A stretch of DNA of 64,000 bases from Yinghuangia sp051388915 (lineage in GTDB: Bacteria; Actinomycetota; Actinomycetes; Streptomycetales; Streptomycetaceae): the NCBI RefSeq assembly GCF_051388915.1, contig NZ_JBPKBH010000013.1:124001-188000 (forward strand), in the 5' to 3' direction. The notes below the pieces were generated by a model, which was not told the DNA's origin, did not search any database, and saw only the letters and a program-made list of their open reading frames with translations. Each line of letters opens with the position of its first letter. Position 1 is the stretch's first letter. Positions 34,310 through 44,009 of this stretch are shown in pieces. Position numbers and translations under genes: made by a program.

Positions 34310-35923
34310 TTGTTGCGAAGACTGACCCATCGCCGGGTTGCCGCATCGACCGTGGCCGGCAGCCTCGCACTGGCAGGCCTTGGTCTGGTGGCGCTCGCCC
34401 CGGCTGCCCAGGCCGGCACTGTCACCGCGACCGTGCACTGCACTCTGCCTGCGGGCCAGGGCGAGAGTGAAGGTCCGCAGGACATCACTGTCGAGCTGAC
34501 CCCGGCGACCGCCGCCCCCGGAGACCAGGTCACCGCGAAGGTGACGCTCGGTCCGGGGCCGGCCAAGAGCACCGTCACCCTGGACGATGTGCTCACCACA
34601 CCGACCATCGACCTCGCCATGCGTGGCGGAGCGTCCGGCACCGTCACAGTGACGGGCGCCGAGGTTCCCTTGGACGTCGTCACGGGGGAGTCCCCGCCGA
34701 TCCCGCCGTACGAGGGCAAGTTCACCGTCCCGGCAAGTGCCGATGGCAAGGTCGAGTTCACCGTCAGCAAGATGATCAGCTACACGAAGCTGTTCGGCTC
34801 CACATTCCAGACGGTGTGCAACGTCGTGGCCGGTGGAGACCAGACCGTCGCCGAGTTGACGGTCGGTGGCGGCACCGGCGACCAGCCGACGCTGAACGTC
34901 GGTTCGCCGTCGGCCTACACCGGAACCGAGATCACGCTGACAGGAACCAAGTACGCGCCGAACGCCACTCCGTCCGCCCAGCTGTGCCAGGCTGACGGAA
35001 CCGGCTGCAACGCACTGTTCTTCTCGTCGACCAACCTGGCGATAGACGGTTCCGGCAATCTCTCGGGCAAGGCGAAGCTGGCGACCAACGTTCCCGACGG
35101 CGACTACCTTGTGCAGGTCGCTGATGGCGCCAAGTCCGCGACCGCGCCGCTGCACGTGAGCAAGTTCGTCCCGTCGGGAGACCCGGTCTGGGATGCACTG
35201 TCCCCCGCTTCCGGCCCGGTCGGAACCGTGGTCCAGGTCAGCGGGTCCAACCTGCCGCCCAACACCGCGGTGAGGCTCAACGGTGTGAACGCTTCGGACG
35301 GCCTCGAGTCGGGCTCGAAGAACTACACCACCACCGGTGACGGCAAGCTCCTTCCCTCGCCGTACACCATCAGCACGGCAAACACGACCAACATCCGGGC
35401 CACGCTGATCGCCACCCCGGGCTCGCCGCGGTACCTCCTGCCGTTCTCCGTCGCGGCCGGCCAGGACTCGCAGGGCGTCAACGTCACCTTCGCGCCCGGT
35501 CCGCTGTCGATGTCCCAGGCGGGCAACGCCATCGACTTCGGCTCGGCCACGCTCAACGGTCAGGCGCAGACGCTGAACGGCTCGCTCAACCAGGTGACCG
35601 TCGTCGACGCCCGTGGTGGCAACCTCGGTTGGTCGCTGACGGGCACGATGACCGATCTGGTCGCGGGCAACGGCACCGACAAGATCCCGGCCGGGAACAT
35701 CTCGTGGACGCCGTCGTGCGCCGCGAGCCCGGGCAGCATCAGCACCGTAACCAGCGGTACGCCGGGTGCACTGGGATCCGCCCCGTCCACCCTGTGCACC
35801 CAGGCAGCGGACAGCAAGACCACCGGTGGTTCGTTCACGGCTGACGCCGCGATGAAGCTCACCACCCCGGAGTTCGCTGCCGCCGGCACGTACACCGGAA
35901 CTCTCACCCTGACCCTGGTCTGA
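34310..35923 (+). CDS. Secreted WxL-like surface protein A (N-domain type I)
   Basis: A 537-residue exported protein. Signal peptide residues 1-36 (twin Arg, hydrophobic core, A-Q-A). N-domain about 37-180 (TVHCTLPAGQGESEGPQDIT). Ig/IPT-like domains about 185-385, with cysteine pair LCQADGTGC and ASGPVGTVVQVSGSNLPPN. C-terminal domain about 390-537 with SMSQAGNAIDFG, DARGGNLGWSLTGTMTDL, two cysteines (PSCAA, TLCTQ) and final YTGTLTLTL. This last domain resembles the WxL cell-wall-binding domain of Firmicutes (first WxL kept, second L-T-L); that link is my inference. The TTG at 34310 is chosen from gaaggagac upstream and alignment with the paralogues. Confidence 0.8.
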   Translation: MLRRLTHRRVAASTVAGSLALAGLGLVALAPAAQAGTVTATVHCTLPAGQGESEGPQDITVELTPATAAPGDQVTAKVTLGPGPAKSTVTLDDVLTTPTIDLAMRGGASGTVTVTGAEVPLDVVTGESPPIPPYEGKFTVPASADGKVEFTVSKMISYTKLFGSTFQTVCNVVAGGDQTVAELTVGGGTGDQPTLNVGSPSAYTGTEITLTGTKYAPNATPSAQLCQADGTGCNALFFSSTNLAIDGSGNLSGKAKLATNVPDGDYLVQVADGAKSATAPLHVSKFVPSGDPVWDALSPASGPVGTVVQVSGSNLPPNTAVRLNGVNASDGLESGSKNYTTTGDGKLLPSPYTISTANTTNIRATLIATPGSPRYLLPFSVAAGQDSQGVNVTFAPGPLSMSQAGNAIDFGSATLNGQAQTLNGSLNQVTVVDARGGNLGWSLTGTMTDLVAGNGTDKIPAGNISWTPSCAASPGSISTVTSGTPGALGSAPSTLCTQAADSKTTGGSFTADAAMKLTTPEFAAAGTYTGTLTLTLV

Positions 35924-35929
35924 CTCCGG

Positions 35930-36025
35930 ATGCCCCGCGGGGCATTCTGGACCAGATGAGGAAAAGCGCAGTAAGTAGCACCGCAGGGTTTTCCCGCAAG
36001 TGGCACCGACGGGAAAACCCTGCGG
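35930..36025. terminator. Terminator region after gene A
   Basis: A 16-nt palindrome atgccccgcggggcat directly after the stop (35930-35945), then a perfect 16-bp stem, ccgcagggttttcccg at 35981-35996 and its complement at 36010-36025. The following 36026-36461 is AT-rich and geneless apart from the promoter element of gene B. Confidence 0.8.
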
Positions 36026-36358
36026 CGCCAATGGAGTTTCCGAGTGCAGTATTTGGTGGGCGCCCATCAGCTTGGCGAATGTCTCGTAAATTGAATCAAC
36101 TGCTGATTGTCTCGGCTCGGTTGCGTCGGCTGACTGAGTGCTGTTGCTGGCTTTCAGTAGCTGGGCCAAATGGCTTTCATATGCGCTCTTGAGATCATCA
36201 CTGTAGGCCTCTGACCTGCTGAAACGATGTGTTTGGAGGTCTCGCGGGCAGTGAATTTGCGGAAGTCGAATCGAATCTCCATGGCTTCCGCGGTCTCCGC
36301 ATGTCGCTTTCGTTCAGGAGATGAGAAGAACGCCAGGACGGGGTCGATCTGTTGATTC

Positions 36359-36388
36359 GACACGTTTCTGTGTCGACATAATGTTGAC
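36359..36388 (+). promoter_or_regulatory. Variant island promoter element before gene B
   Basis: The half-sites GACAC and GTGTC are present but separated by six bases (GACACGTTTCTGTGTC, 36359-36374), and TTGAC follows at 36384-36388 after 9 nt. It is a split version of the element at other genes; with altered spacing, its strength may differ. Confidence 0.5.
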
Positions 36389-36461
36389 TTTCTCGCGCGT
36401 CTGCGGGAATCTGCGGCAGCACCCTCCGATTTCCGAGTTCGACTCGACCCTAAGGAGTCCG

Positions 36462-38171
36462 GTGTCTCCGAAAAGAACTCTGCGGGCACGATCCGCAGGC
36501 GCTCTGCTGTCAGGTGCCGCGATGCTCTTCGCCGGCGCCGGATTGACGCTGCTGGCACCATCCGCCCACGCGGGGACCGTCACGCCCACGGTGCACTGCG
36601 TCCTGCCGGCTGGGCAGGGCGAGGGCACGGGGCCGCAAACCATGACGGTCGAACTGTCGCCGATCGCGACCACCCCCGGCAGTACCGTCCATGCTGTCGT
36701 CACCCTCGGCCCGGGACCGACGAACAGCACCCAAACGCTGAACGACGTCCCGACGACGCCGAAGATCAATCTGGCCATGAGCGGGGGCGCCACCGGCAGC
36801 GTCACCGTCACCGGAGCCACCACCAACATCGACGTCGTCTCCGGCCAGCCGGTGCAACTCCCGACATTCGAGGGCGACTTCGTCATCCCGTCGAACGCGA
36901 ACGGTGTCATCTCGTTCACGCCCACGGGGACGACAACCATCACCCAGGTGTTCGGGTCGAACTTCACCACCAACTGCGATGTGACCGCCAACAGCGGCGT
37001 CATCGCCACGGTCACGGCACAGGGACCGGGCTCCGGGCAGCCGACGGTCGTTGCGCCTTCAGGCGTGCTGCGTCCGGGCAACGCCGTTGCTCTGAGCGGC
37101 AGTGGCTTCCCGGCGAACGCCGCCACCCCGACGCCGTCACTCTGCGACTCGGCCGGCGGCAACTGCAACACGTCGTTGTTCACTGCCAACACCCTCGCTG
37201 TGGATGCCAATGGCGTCCTGTCGGGAACCGCGACTCTGGCAGCCGGCGGCATCCCTGACGGCACCTACAAGCTCCAGGTCGCGGCGGGCGGCCAGATCGG
37301 TCAGACCACGGTCGTCGTGGAGACCTTTGTCCCGGTCGGCAACCCTGTGCTGTCGCTGAACCGCACCAGCGGCCCGGTCGGTACCGTGGTCCAGGTCAGC
37401 GGGAGCAACCTGCCGCCGAATACGCTCGTCCGACTCAACGGCGTGAGCGCAACGGACACGCTGGAGTCGGGCTCGGCGAACTACCGGTCGAACGGAAGTG
37501 GCACCCTCGCTCCGTCGAACTACACGATCAGCACGGCCAACACTGCGGCCATACGCGTGACCCTGGTCGCTGTGTCCGGCACCCCGCGCTACCTCCTCCC
37601 GTTCACCGTCGCGAACGAGCCGCCCACCCTCGCGGTGAACGAGCCGGTCTCGCACCGCAACGGGACCCTCGCGCTCTCCGGGGTGAACTGGCCTGGAGGT
37701 TCCGCTCCCACGGCCGCACTGTGCGACACCGCCGGCAACAACTGCAACGCCGGTTCGCTGACGAACTCGACGCTCGCGATCGCCGCCGACGGCACCCTGA
37801 GCGGCACCGTGAAGGTGGGTTCGAGTGTCGCGTACGGCAATTACTCGGTGAAGGTGACTGCGGGCACCGCATCGGCGACCGTCCCGCTGACCGTCCAGAA
37901 GCACTCGATCTCGCTGTCCCCCAGCTCCGGCCCGCTGGGCACGAAGACCTGGATCACGGGCGATGACTTCGCGGACTGGGCGTGGATCAAGCTGTACGGC
38001 GTGAACGCGGCCGGACAGAAGACCGGTGACTACAACTACGCCGCCGCCGACGGCGCGGGCAACTGGATCACCTGGATGTACCTGAACGACCCGGCCACCG
38101 TCCGGATCGTCGCGGAGGAGACCTTCAACTCCAGCAAGAAGGCCTCGGCACCGTTCACCTACACCCCGTAA
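36462..38171 (+). CDS. Secreted Ig-like surface protein B, lacking the WxL-like domain
   Basis: 569 residues. Signal peptide to about 40 (S-A-H-A). Type I N-domain (TVHCVLPAGQGEGTGPQTMT) as in A, C and E. Then Ig/IPT-like repeats: about 190-290 with LCDSAGGNCN, 295-390 (TSGPVGTVVQVSGSNLPPN), a further copy about 390-480 (LCDTAGNNCN), and a last about 480-569 (SSGPLGTKTWITGDDF) ending F-T-Y-T-P. It thus carries extra Ig-type units instead of the C-terminal domain found in the six paralogues, so it may be released rather than wall-bound (inference). The GTG at 36462 follows taaggag. Confidence 0.8.
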   Translation: MSPKRTLRARSAGALLSGAAMLFAGAGLTLLAPSAHAGTVTPTVHCVLPAGQGEGTGPQTMTVELSPIATTPGSTVHAVVTLGPGPTNSTQTLNDVPTTPKINLAMSGGATGSVTVTGATTNIDVVSGQPVQLPTFEGDFVIPSNANGVISFTPTGTTTITQVFGSNFTTNCDVTANSGVIATVTAQGPGSGQPTVVAPSGVLRPGNAVALSGSGFPANAATPTPSLCDSAGGNCNTSLFTANTLAVDANGVLSGTATLAAGGIPDGTYKLQVAAGGQIGQTTVVVETFVPVGNPVLSLNRTSGPVGTVVQVSGSNLPPNTLVRLNGVSATDTLESGSANYRSNGSGTLAPSNYTISTANTAAIRVTLVAVSGTPRYLLPFTVANEPPTLAVNEPVSHRNGTLALSGVNWPGGSAPTAALCDTAGNNCNAGSLTNSTLAIAADGTLSGTVKVGSSVAYGNYSVKVTAGTASATVPLTVQKHSISLSPSSGPLGTKTWITGDDFADWAWIKLYGVNAAGQKTGDYNYAAADGAGNWITWMYLNDPATVRIVAEETFNSSKKASAPFTYTP

Positions 38172-38229
38172 CCACCGTGCGATGACCGTGTGTTGAGCAC
38201 GGCTGCTCCAGAACGACCATGCGCAATCT

Positions 38230-38263
38230 GTGCGGCACGCCCGGCAACTCGGGCGTGCCGCAC
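38230..38263. terminator. Terminator between genes B and C
   Basis: Perfect 14-bp stem gtgcggcacgcccg / cgggcgtgccgcac with a 6-nt loop, 59 nt after the stop of gene B. Confidence 0.85.
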
Positions 38264-38340
38264 GTCATTTCCGGCTGCTCCGGGGCGGTCCGCGCCGTAT
38301 CCACGCCGCTTCCCGGGTGGATCGAAGGGGAGAGGTTCTG

Positions 38341-39951
38341 GTGTCGCAAAGAACAACCCGTCGGCGGACAGTCTCCGCCGCAACGGCCTGCACGCTGCTC
38401 GTGGCCGGTCTCGCCACAGCTCTCGCCCCGTCGGCGGGGGCGGACACGGTCACTCCGACCGTCCATTGCACTCTGCCCGCGGGCCAGGGGGAGAGCGAGG
38501 GACCGCAGGACGTCACCGTCGAGCTGACGCCCGCGACGGCCGCACCGGGCGAGCAGGTCACGGCCAAGGTGACGCTCGGTCCCGGGCCGGCCAAGAGCAC
38601 GGTCACGCTGGACGACGTCCCGACGACTCCCACCATCGATCTCGCGATGCGCGGCGGTGCCACCGGCACGGTCACCGTGTCGGGACCCGAGATGCTGCTC
38701 GACGTCATGACGGGCGAATCGCCGCCGATTCCGCCCTACGAAGGCAAGTTCACTGTCCCCGCCGGCGCCGCGGGGCAGGTGCAGTTCACCGTCGTGCAAA
38801 TGGTCAGCCACACCAAGCTGTTCGGATCCACGTTCCAGACGGTGTGCGCGGTCGTGTCCGGCGGCGACCAGGCTGTCGCCCGGTTGACGGTGGAGGACGG
38901 CGGAGGCGAGCAGCCGACGCTCGGGGTCGGTTCGCCGAACGCCTACACCGGAACGGAAGCCACCCTGACCGGAGCCAAGTTCGTACCGAACGCGACTCCC
39001 GTCGCCGCGCTGTGCCTGACCGACGGAACCGGCTGCAACGAACGGCTGTTCTCGTCGACGAACCTGGCGATCGACGGTGCGGGCAACCTGTCCGGCACCG
39101 CGAAACTGGCCGCCGCCGTGCCCGACGGCGACTACCTGGTACAGGTGGCCGACGGGGCGAAGTCCGCCACCGCGCCGCTGCACGTCAGCACGTTCGTGCC
39201 GAGCGGGGACCCGATCTGGGATGCCCTGGCCCCCGCGTCCGGTCCGGTCGGCACCGTGGTGCAGGTCAGCGGATCCAACCTCCCACCCAACAGCCCGATC
39301 CGGCTCAATGGCGTCAATGCCCAGGGCGGCTTGGAGTCGGGTTCCAAGAACTTCACAACCACCGGTGACGGCAGGCTTGTTGCCGCGCCGTACACGGTCA
39401 GCACGCCGAACACCGCGGGGGTCCGCGCCACACTCCTCAACGCACCCGGTGCCCCGAAGTACGTGCTGCCCTTCTCCGTCGCGGCTGCCCAAGGCACGCA
39501 GGAGGTCCAGGTCAGTCTGGCGCCCGGTTCGTTGTCGATGGCCCAGGCGGGCAACGGCATCGACTTCGGCACCGCGACGCTCAACGGCGAGGCGCAGACC
39601 CTGAACGGCTCACTCAGCCAGGTCACCGTGGTCGACGCCCGCGGCGGCAACCTCGGCTGGTCGCTGACCGGCACGATGACCGACCTGGCGGCGGCGAACG
39701 GTACCGAGAGGATCCCGGCGGAGAACATCTCGTGGACGCCGTCATGCGCCGCCACACCGGGCAGTCTGAACGAGATCGCGAACGGTACGGCCGGTCCGCT
39801 CGGTTCGGCCGCGAGCATGCTGTGTGCCGTCACCGCGGACGGCCACACCACTGGCGGCAAGTTCACGGCCGATGCGCAAATGGCGCTCACGACCCCGGAG
39901 TTCGCCGCCGCCGGCGCGTACACCGGAACGCTCACCCTCACGCTCGTGTGA
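38341..39951 (+). CDS. Secreted WxL-like surface protein C (type I)
   Basis: 536 residues and closely similar to protein A throughout: same N-domain (TVHCTLPAGQGESEGPQDVT), same Ig/IPT block (LCLTDGTGCNERLFSSTNLA; ASGPVGTVVQVSGSNLPPN) and the C-terminal WxL-like domain (390-536: SMAQAGNGIDFG, DARGGNLGWSLTGTMTDL, PSCAA, MLCAV, final YTGTLTLTLV). Signal peptide of about 35 residues. The GTG at 38341 has gaaggggagag upstream. A and C look like a fairly recent duplication with B between them. The gene ends 29 nt before D, so C and D are probably one transcript. Confidence 0.8.
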   Translation: MSQRTTRRRTVSAATACTLLVAGLATALAPSAGADTVTPTVHCTLPAGQGESEGPQDVTVELTPATAAPGEQVTAKVTLGPGPAKSTVTLDDVPTTPTIDLAMRGGATGTVTVSGPEMLLDVMTGESPPIPPYEGKFTVPAGAAGQVQFTVVQMVSHTKLFGSTFQTVCAVVSGGDQAVARLTVEDGGGEQPTLGVGSPNAYTGTEATLTGAKFVPNATPVAALCLTDGTGCNERLFSSTNLAIDGAGNLSGTAKLAAAVPDGDYLVQVADGAKSATAPLHVSTFVPSGDPIWDALAPASGPVGTVVQVSGSNLPPNSPIRLNGVNAQGGLESGSKNFTTTGDGRLVAAPYTVSTPNTAGVRATLLNAPGAPKYVLPFSVAAAQGTQEVQVSLAPGSLSMAQAGNGIDFGTATLNGEAQTLNGSLSQVTVVDARGGNLGWSLTGTMTDLAAANGTERIPAENISWTPSCAATPGSLNEIANGTAGPLGSAASMLCAVTADGHTTGGKFTADAQMALTTPEFAAAGAYTGTLTLTLV

Positions 39952-39980
39952 AGTGGCACATGCGAAGGAGACGTATCCCA

Positions 39981-41609
39981 GTGTTGCGAAGATTGATGCC
40001 CCGGCGGTCATTGGCCGCGACGGCCACGGGCGCGCTGACCGTCGTGGGTCTGGTGGTGTTGGCGGCTCCGGCTGCCGAAGCCGCCCCGATCGAGTACATG
40101 TCCCAATGCGTCAACCAGACGCTGCCGCAGTTGCCGATCGACCCGTCGCTGACGAAGATCGAGATCTCGGTCGAGCCGGCGAAGCCCACGTATGCGGTGG
40201 GCGAGACGGTCACGGTGCACTGGAAGTGGCTGGCTTACAGCAACGTTCCGCTGAACACACCTGTGGTGACGGAGATCGCCGCGGACTCGACCCTGCCGAA
40301 GGGTCAGCTCACGTTGTCCGGCGCCCAGACGACCGAGCTGGACGTCCAAGGTGAACGCAAGAATGCCGCCACCAAGCTCGGGGACCCGCTGATCATCACG
40401 GACATGAAGGGGTCTGTCACCCTCACCGGCGCGGGTACCGTCGACTTCACGCCGAAGCAGTATTCGACGTGGACCATGGCGTTCGGTCTCGACTCCGAGA
40501 CCCGCTGCCTGCCCGTGAGCCCGCCTGCCCCGATCGGTGCGACCATCACCGTTGAGCCCGGACAGGTCGACCTCCCGGAGGTCGAAGCACCCGGGGGTGA
40601 GGTCCGTCCGGGGGCCCAAATCGCCCTGGCAGGCAGCAAGTTCACCCCGAACGCCACGCCGCAGGTGTCGTTGTGCCAGGCGGACGGGAAGGACTGTCAG
40701 TTGACGAGGTTCTCGTCGAACACGCTGGTCATCGACAACGAGGGCAAGCTGAGCGGCAATGCGACGCTCGCCGCCACCGGTATCGCGGACGGGCAGTGGG
40801 TCGTCCGGGTGACCGACGGTGCCAAGGAGGCGCGGGACACCCTGACGGTCAAGGCGTTCGTTCCGGGGGAGCGGACTCTCGTGGCCGAGCCGTCCTCCGG
40901 ACCTGTCGGGACGACGGTCAAGCTGACCGGCACGAACTGGACGCCGAACGTCAATGTGAACGTCGCCGGCCTGGACGCGAGCGGGTCCATTACCGACAAT
41001 GTCCTGACCGCGAGGACCAGCCCCGACGGGAACTTCACGCTCGACTACCCGATCGGCAATGGGACGGTTACGCAAATCCGCGCTCGTGAGGGAATCTCCT
41101 CCACCAAGCGCGTGATCATCCCGTTCACGGTGACCACGGGCCCGCTCCCCATGGGGCAGCACGTCGATGTGACCCTCGCTCCGGGTGACCTGTCGTTCTC
41201 GCAGGCCGGTGACGGCATCAACTTCGGCTCGGCGACGCTGAACGGTGAGGTTCAGACGCTCCAGGCGAACCTGAACCAGGTGACGGTTCTGGACGCTCGC
41301 GGCGGCATGCTGGGCTGGTCGCTCACCGGCACCATGACCGACCTGGTCGCGGCGAACGGCACGGACAAGATCCCGGCGGGCAATGTGGCGTGGACGCCGT
41401 CGTGCGCCGCGACACAGGGCAGCCTGAGCGAGGTCGCGAACGGTACGCCCAGCGCGCTGGGTTCGAGCCCGGCCGCGCTGTGCAGCCAGGCTCCGGCCAA
41501 CACGACCACCGGTGGAGAGTTCACCGCGGACGCTCAAATGACGCTCACCACCCCGCAGTTCGCCGCTGCTGGGACGTACACGGGGACGCTCACGCTGACC
41601 CTCATCTGA
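39981..41609 (+). CDS. Secreted WxL-like surface protein D (type II)
   Basis: 542 residues. Signal peptide to about 35 (A-A-E-A). A different N-domain (type II, about 36-195): SQCVNQTLPQLPIDPSLTKI, YAVGETVTVHWKWLAYSNVP, LIITDMKGSVTLTGAGTVDF, then a cysteine (RCLPVSP). Ig-like part about 200-390 (LCQADGKDC; SSGPVGTTVKLTGTNWTPN). C-terminal WxL-like domain about 395-542 (SFSQAGDGINFG, DARGGMLGWSLTGTMTDL, PSCAA, ALCSQ, YTGTLTLTLI). The GTG at 39981 follows gaaggagac. Downstream is a contig gap, so co-transcription with later genes cannot be judged. Confidence 0.8.
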   Translation: MLRRLMPRRSLAATATGALTVVGLVVLAAPAAEAAPIEYMSQCVNQTLPQLPIDPSLTKIEISVEPAKPTYAVGETVTVHWKWLAYSNVPLNTPVVTEIAADSTLPKGQLTLSGAQTTELDVQGERKNAATKLGDPLIITDMKGSVTLTGAGTVDFTPKQYSTWTMAFGLDSETRCLPVSPPAPIGATITVEPGQVDLPEVEAPGGEVRPGAQIALAGSKFTPNATPQVSLCQADGKDCQLTRFSSNTLVIDNEGKLSGNATLAATGIADGQWVVRVTDGAKEARDTLTVKAFVPGERTLVAEPSSGPVGTTVKLTGTNWTPNVNVNVAGLDASGSITDNVLTARTSPDGNFTLDYPIGNGTVTQIRAREGISSTKRVIIPFTVTTGPLPMGQHVDVTLAPGDLSFSQAGDGINFGSATLNGEVQTLQANLNQVTVLDARGGMLGWSLTGTMTDLVAANGTDKIPAGNVAWTPSCAATQGSLSEVANGTPSALGSSPAALCSQAPANTTTGGEFTADAQMTLTTPQFAAAGTYTGTLTLTLI

Positions 41610-41626
41610 TGCCGGCGGCGGTTGTG

Positions 41627-41768
41627 GGGGGGGGGGGGGNNNNNNNNNNNNNNNNNNNNNNNNNNNNNNNNNNNNNNNNNNNNNNNNNNNNNNNNNNNNN
41701 NNNNNNNNNNNNNNNNNNNNNNNNNNNNNNNNNNNNNNNNNNNNNNNNNNNNNNNNNNNNNNNNNNNN
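41627..41768. other. Assembly gap with poly-G edge
   Basis: A run of 13 G leads into 129 N (41640-41768). The G-run at the contig edge looks like a read artefact. Sequence length here is uncertain. Confidence 0.95.
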
Positions 41769-41953
41769 CAAGGCATTTCCCGGAGGAACCTGCGACGTCG
41801 AGGCCGAGGTCGCGGCCATCACAGCTGCGGAACCGAGCCGGTCCGCCGTCGTTCGGCAGTCGAGCCGCGGCATGCACTCACGGACACCGAGCGTGTACGA
41901 ACTGCAAGGTGGAGTAACGGGTTTCCGTGAAGCGCATGCACTGTCGCCAATTC

Positions 41954-41993
41954 GACACGTGTCGACCGAACTGGTAAGTCAACCGCTATTGAC
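41954..41993 (+). promoter_or_regulatory. Island promoter element, copy 3
   Basis: GACACGTGTC at 41954-41963, exactly 25 nt, TTGAC at 41989-41993, then gcaaattgcc as in copy 2. It precedes a decayed paralogue and then gene E. Confidence 0.8.
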
Positions 41994-42109
41994 TTCCCTT
42001 CGTCGACCTAGCAAATTGCCGTGGCAATTACCGGAACTCCAATTGCCACCAACAATCCGGTGACCGCCGGTCGGTGGCGAAGTGCCGCTCGTGGTGGGGG
42101 CATCGGCGG

Positions 42110-42340
42110 TGAGGTCAGTTCACCGGAACATCGCGCGGATCCTTCGTGCGCCGGGGGCAAGGGAAGGCTCGGCACCGCGACCAGGGGTGCGCCGGGCGTA
42201 CTGGGAGCCACCCGTCGACCGTTCGCGGCCAGGCGGACGTCGAGTGCTGCACCGCCGACGCTGTGCCGGTGCGCGTCGTCCCGGACTTCGCCGCTGTCGG
42301 GGCGTACCCCGGAACGCTGATCCGCACCCTCGTCCGACAT
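42110..42340 (+). pseudogene. Decayed 3' end of another WxL-like surface-protein gene
   Basis: The DNA aligns with the last part of the intact paralogues. An accaggggtgcgccgggc segment matches the T-S-G-T-P-G-A-L-G region of gene A, and near 42287-42331 one frame reads F-A-A-V-G-A-Y-P-G-T-L-I-R-T-L-V, against F-A-A-A-G-A-Y-T-G-T-L-T-L-T-L-I in the others. Frames shift between matching parts and the rest of the gene is gone, while the promoter element just upstream is intact. This fits a large internal deletion joining a promoter to a 3' end. Confidence 0.7.
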
Positions 42341-42383
42341 CGAGGTGCCTGCCAGGGACGCACGGACGACACAGGAGGATGCC

Positions 42384-43997
42384 TTGGAATTGCGAAGACT
42401 GTTCCCGCGGCGCACAGTTGCGGCGTTGGCCACCGGAACGCTGGCGCTGGGCGGCCTTGCCGTACTGACGGCGCCGAGTGCCAGTGCCGGGACCATCACG
42501 TCGACGGTGACGTGTGTGCTGCCTGCCGGGCAGGGAACGTTCACCGGGCCGCAAGAGATCACGCTGACGTTGGACAAGACCACTGTGGAGCCCAACGGTT
42601 CCATCACCGGATCGGTGACCTTGGGCCCCAGCCCGGCGATCAGCCCGGTGCCCATGACGATCTACGCGACCCCGCGGATGAAACTCGAAATGCGGGGAGC
42701 CGCGACCGGCAGTGTCACCGTCACGGGACCCGAGACCATGATGGAGGTCAAGCAGGGCGAATCGCCGCCGCTGCCGCCGTATTCGGGCTCGTTCTCGATT
42801 CCGGCGAACGCGACGCCCGGCGGGAAGATCGAGTTCACCGTTGTGGAGATGGTGACCGACGCGCGCTTCGGGCCCGGTCAGGACCCGGCCTTCCCGACGG
42901 TCTGCACCGCCGGAGCGGGCAGTGAGCAGACCCTGGCCGAGGTGACCGTCTCCGGTGGCGCACCGGCCGACCCGGTTCTCACCGGACCCTCGGCACCGGT
43001 GACAGTCGGCCTGCCCGCGACGCTGTCCGGGACCGGGTTCGCCCCGAACGCGACGCCGTCGGTGTCCCTGTGCGACGCGGACGGCAGCAACTGCCTTGCC
43101 GAGCGGTTCTCCGCGAACACCCTGGCGATCGACGCGTCCGGTGTTCTGTCGGGGACGGCGACACTCGCACCCACGCTGACCCCCGGCAACTACGTGGTGA
43201 AGGTGAGCGACGGGGCCAAGTCGGCCACCGCGCCGCTCACCGCCCAGGCCGCGGCCGTACGCGTCGCGCAGATCAATCCCACGAACGGGCCGGTGGGTAC
43301 TGATGTGACGGTGACCGGCACCGGATTCACGCCTGGAAAGTTCGTCTACGTGGTCGGTGCGGACGAAAGCGGCATCGGCGGTCCCGGGGTCAAGACCGCG
43401 ACCGTGGCGCCGGACGGAACGTTCTCGCTGACGGTGACGATCATGCAGGCGAGCGTCACACAGATCCGGGTCCGTGAAGGAGTCCCGTCCTCCAGCCCGA
43501 CGCTCTTCGTGCCCTTCACGGTGACCACCGGCCCGGCGCCGGGCACGCAGGGTGTCAACGTCGCCTTCACTCCGGGGTCGCTGTCGATGACCCAGGCCGG
43601 TACCGGGATCGACTTCGGTACGGCGACGCTGAACGGGCAGGCGCAGCGGCTCACCGCGCCGTTGAACCAGGTGACCGTGACGGACTCCCGCGGCGGTAAC
43701 GCGGGTTGGTCGCTGACCGGGATGATGACGGACCTGACGGCCGCGAACGGCACGGACAAGATCCCGGCGGGGAACATGAGTTGGGCCCCGTCGTGTGCGG
43801 CGTTGCCCGGTGCCCTGTCGGCGGTGACGTCCGGTTCGGCCGGTCCGCTCGCCTCGTCGGCGACGCTGTGCAGTCAGGCCGCCGACACCAAGGCCACCGG
43901 CGGGCGCTTCACCGCCGACGCGCAAATCACCCTCACAACCCCGGAGTTCGCCGCCGCAGGCGCCTACACCGGAACGCTCACCCTGACCCTCATCTGA
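42384..43997 (+). CDS. Secreted WxL-like surface protein E (type I)
   Basis: 537 residues. Signal peptide to about 33 (A-S-A). Type I N-domain (TVTCVLPAGQGTFTGPQEIT). Ig-like region about 195-385 (LCDADGSNCLAERFSANTLA; TNGPVGTDVTVTGTGFTPGK). C-terminal WxL-like domain about 391-537 (SMTQAGTGIDFG, DSRGGNAGWSLTGMMTDL, PSCAA, TLCSQ, YTGTLTLTLI). The middle part resembles D, F and G more than A and C, so domain shuffling between types is likely. The TTG at 42384 is supported by aggagg five nt upstream and by paralogue alignment. Confidence 0.8.
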   Translation: MELRRLFPRRTVAALATGTLALGGLAVLTAPSASAGTITSTVTCVLPAGQGTFTGPQEITLTLDKTTVEPNGSITGSVTLGPSPAISPVPMTIYATPRMKLEMRGAATGSVTVTGPETMMEVKQGESPPLPPYSGSFSIPANATPGGKIEFTVVEMVTDARFGPGQDPAFPTVCTAGAGSEQTLAEVTVSGGAPADPVLTGPSAPVTVGLPATLSGTGFAPNATPSVSLCDADGSNCLAERFSANTLAIDASGVLSGTATLAPTLTPGNYVVKVSDGAKSATAPLTAQAAAVRVAQINPTNGPVGTDVTVTGTGFTPGKFVYVVGADESGIGGPGVKTATVAPDGTFSLTVTIMQASVTQIRVREGVPSSSPTLFVPFTVTTGPAPGTQGVNVAFTPGSLSMTQAGTGIDFGTATLNGQAQRLTAPLNQVTVTDSRGGNAGWSLTGMMTDLTAANGTDKIPAGNMSWAPSCAALPGALSAVTSGSAGPLASSATLCSQAADTKATGGRFTADAQITLTTPEFAAAGAYTGTLTLTLI

Positions 43998-44009
43998 CGT
44001 ACGCGCGGC

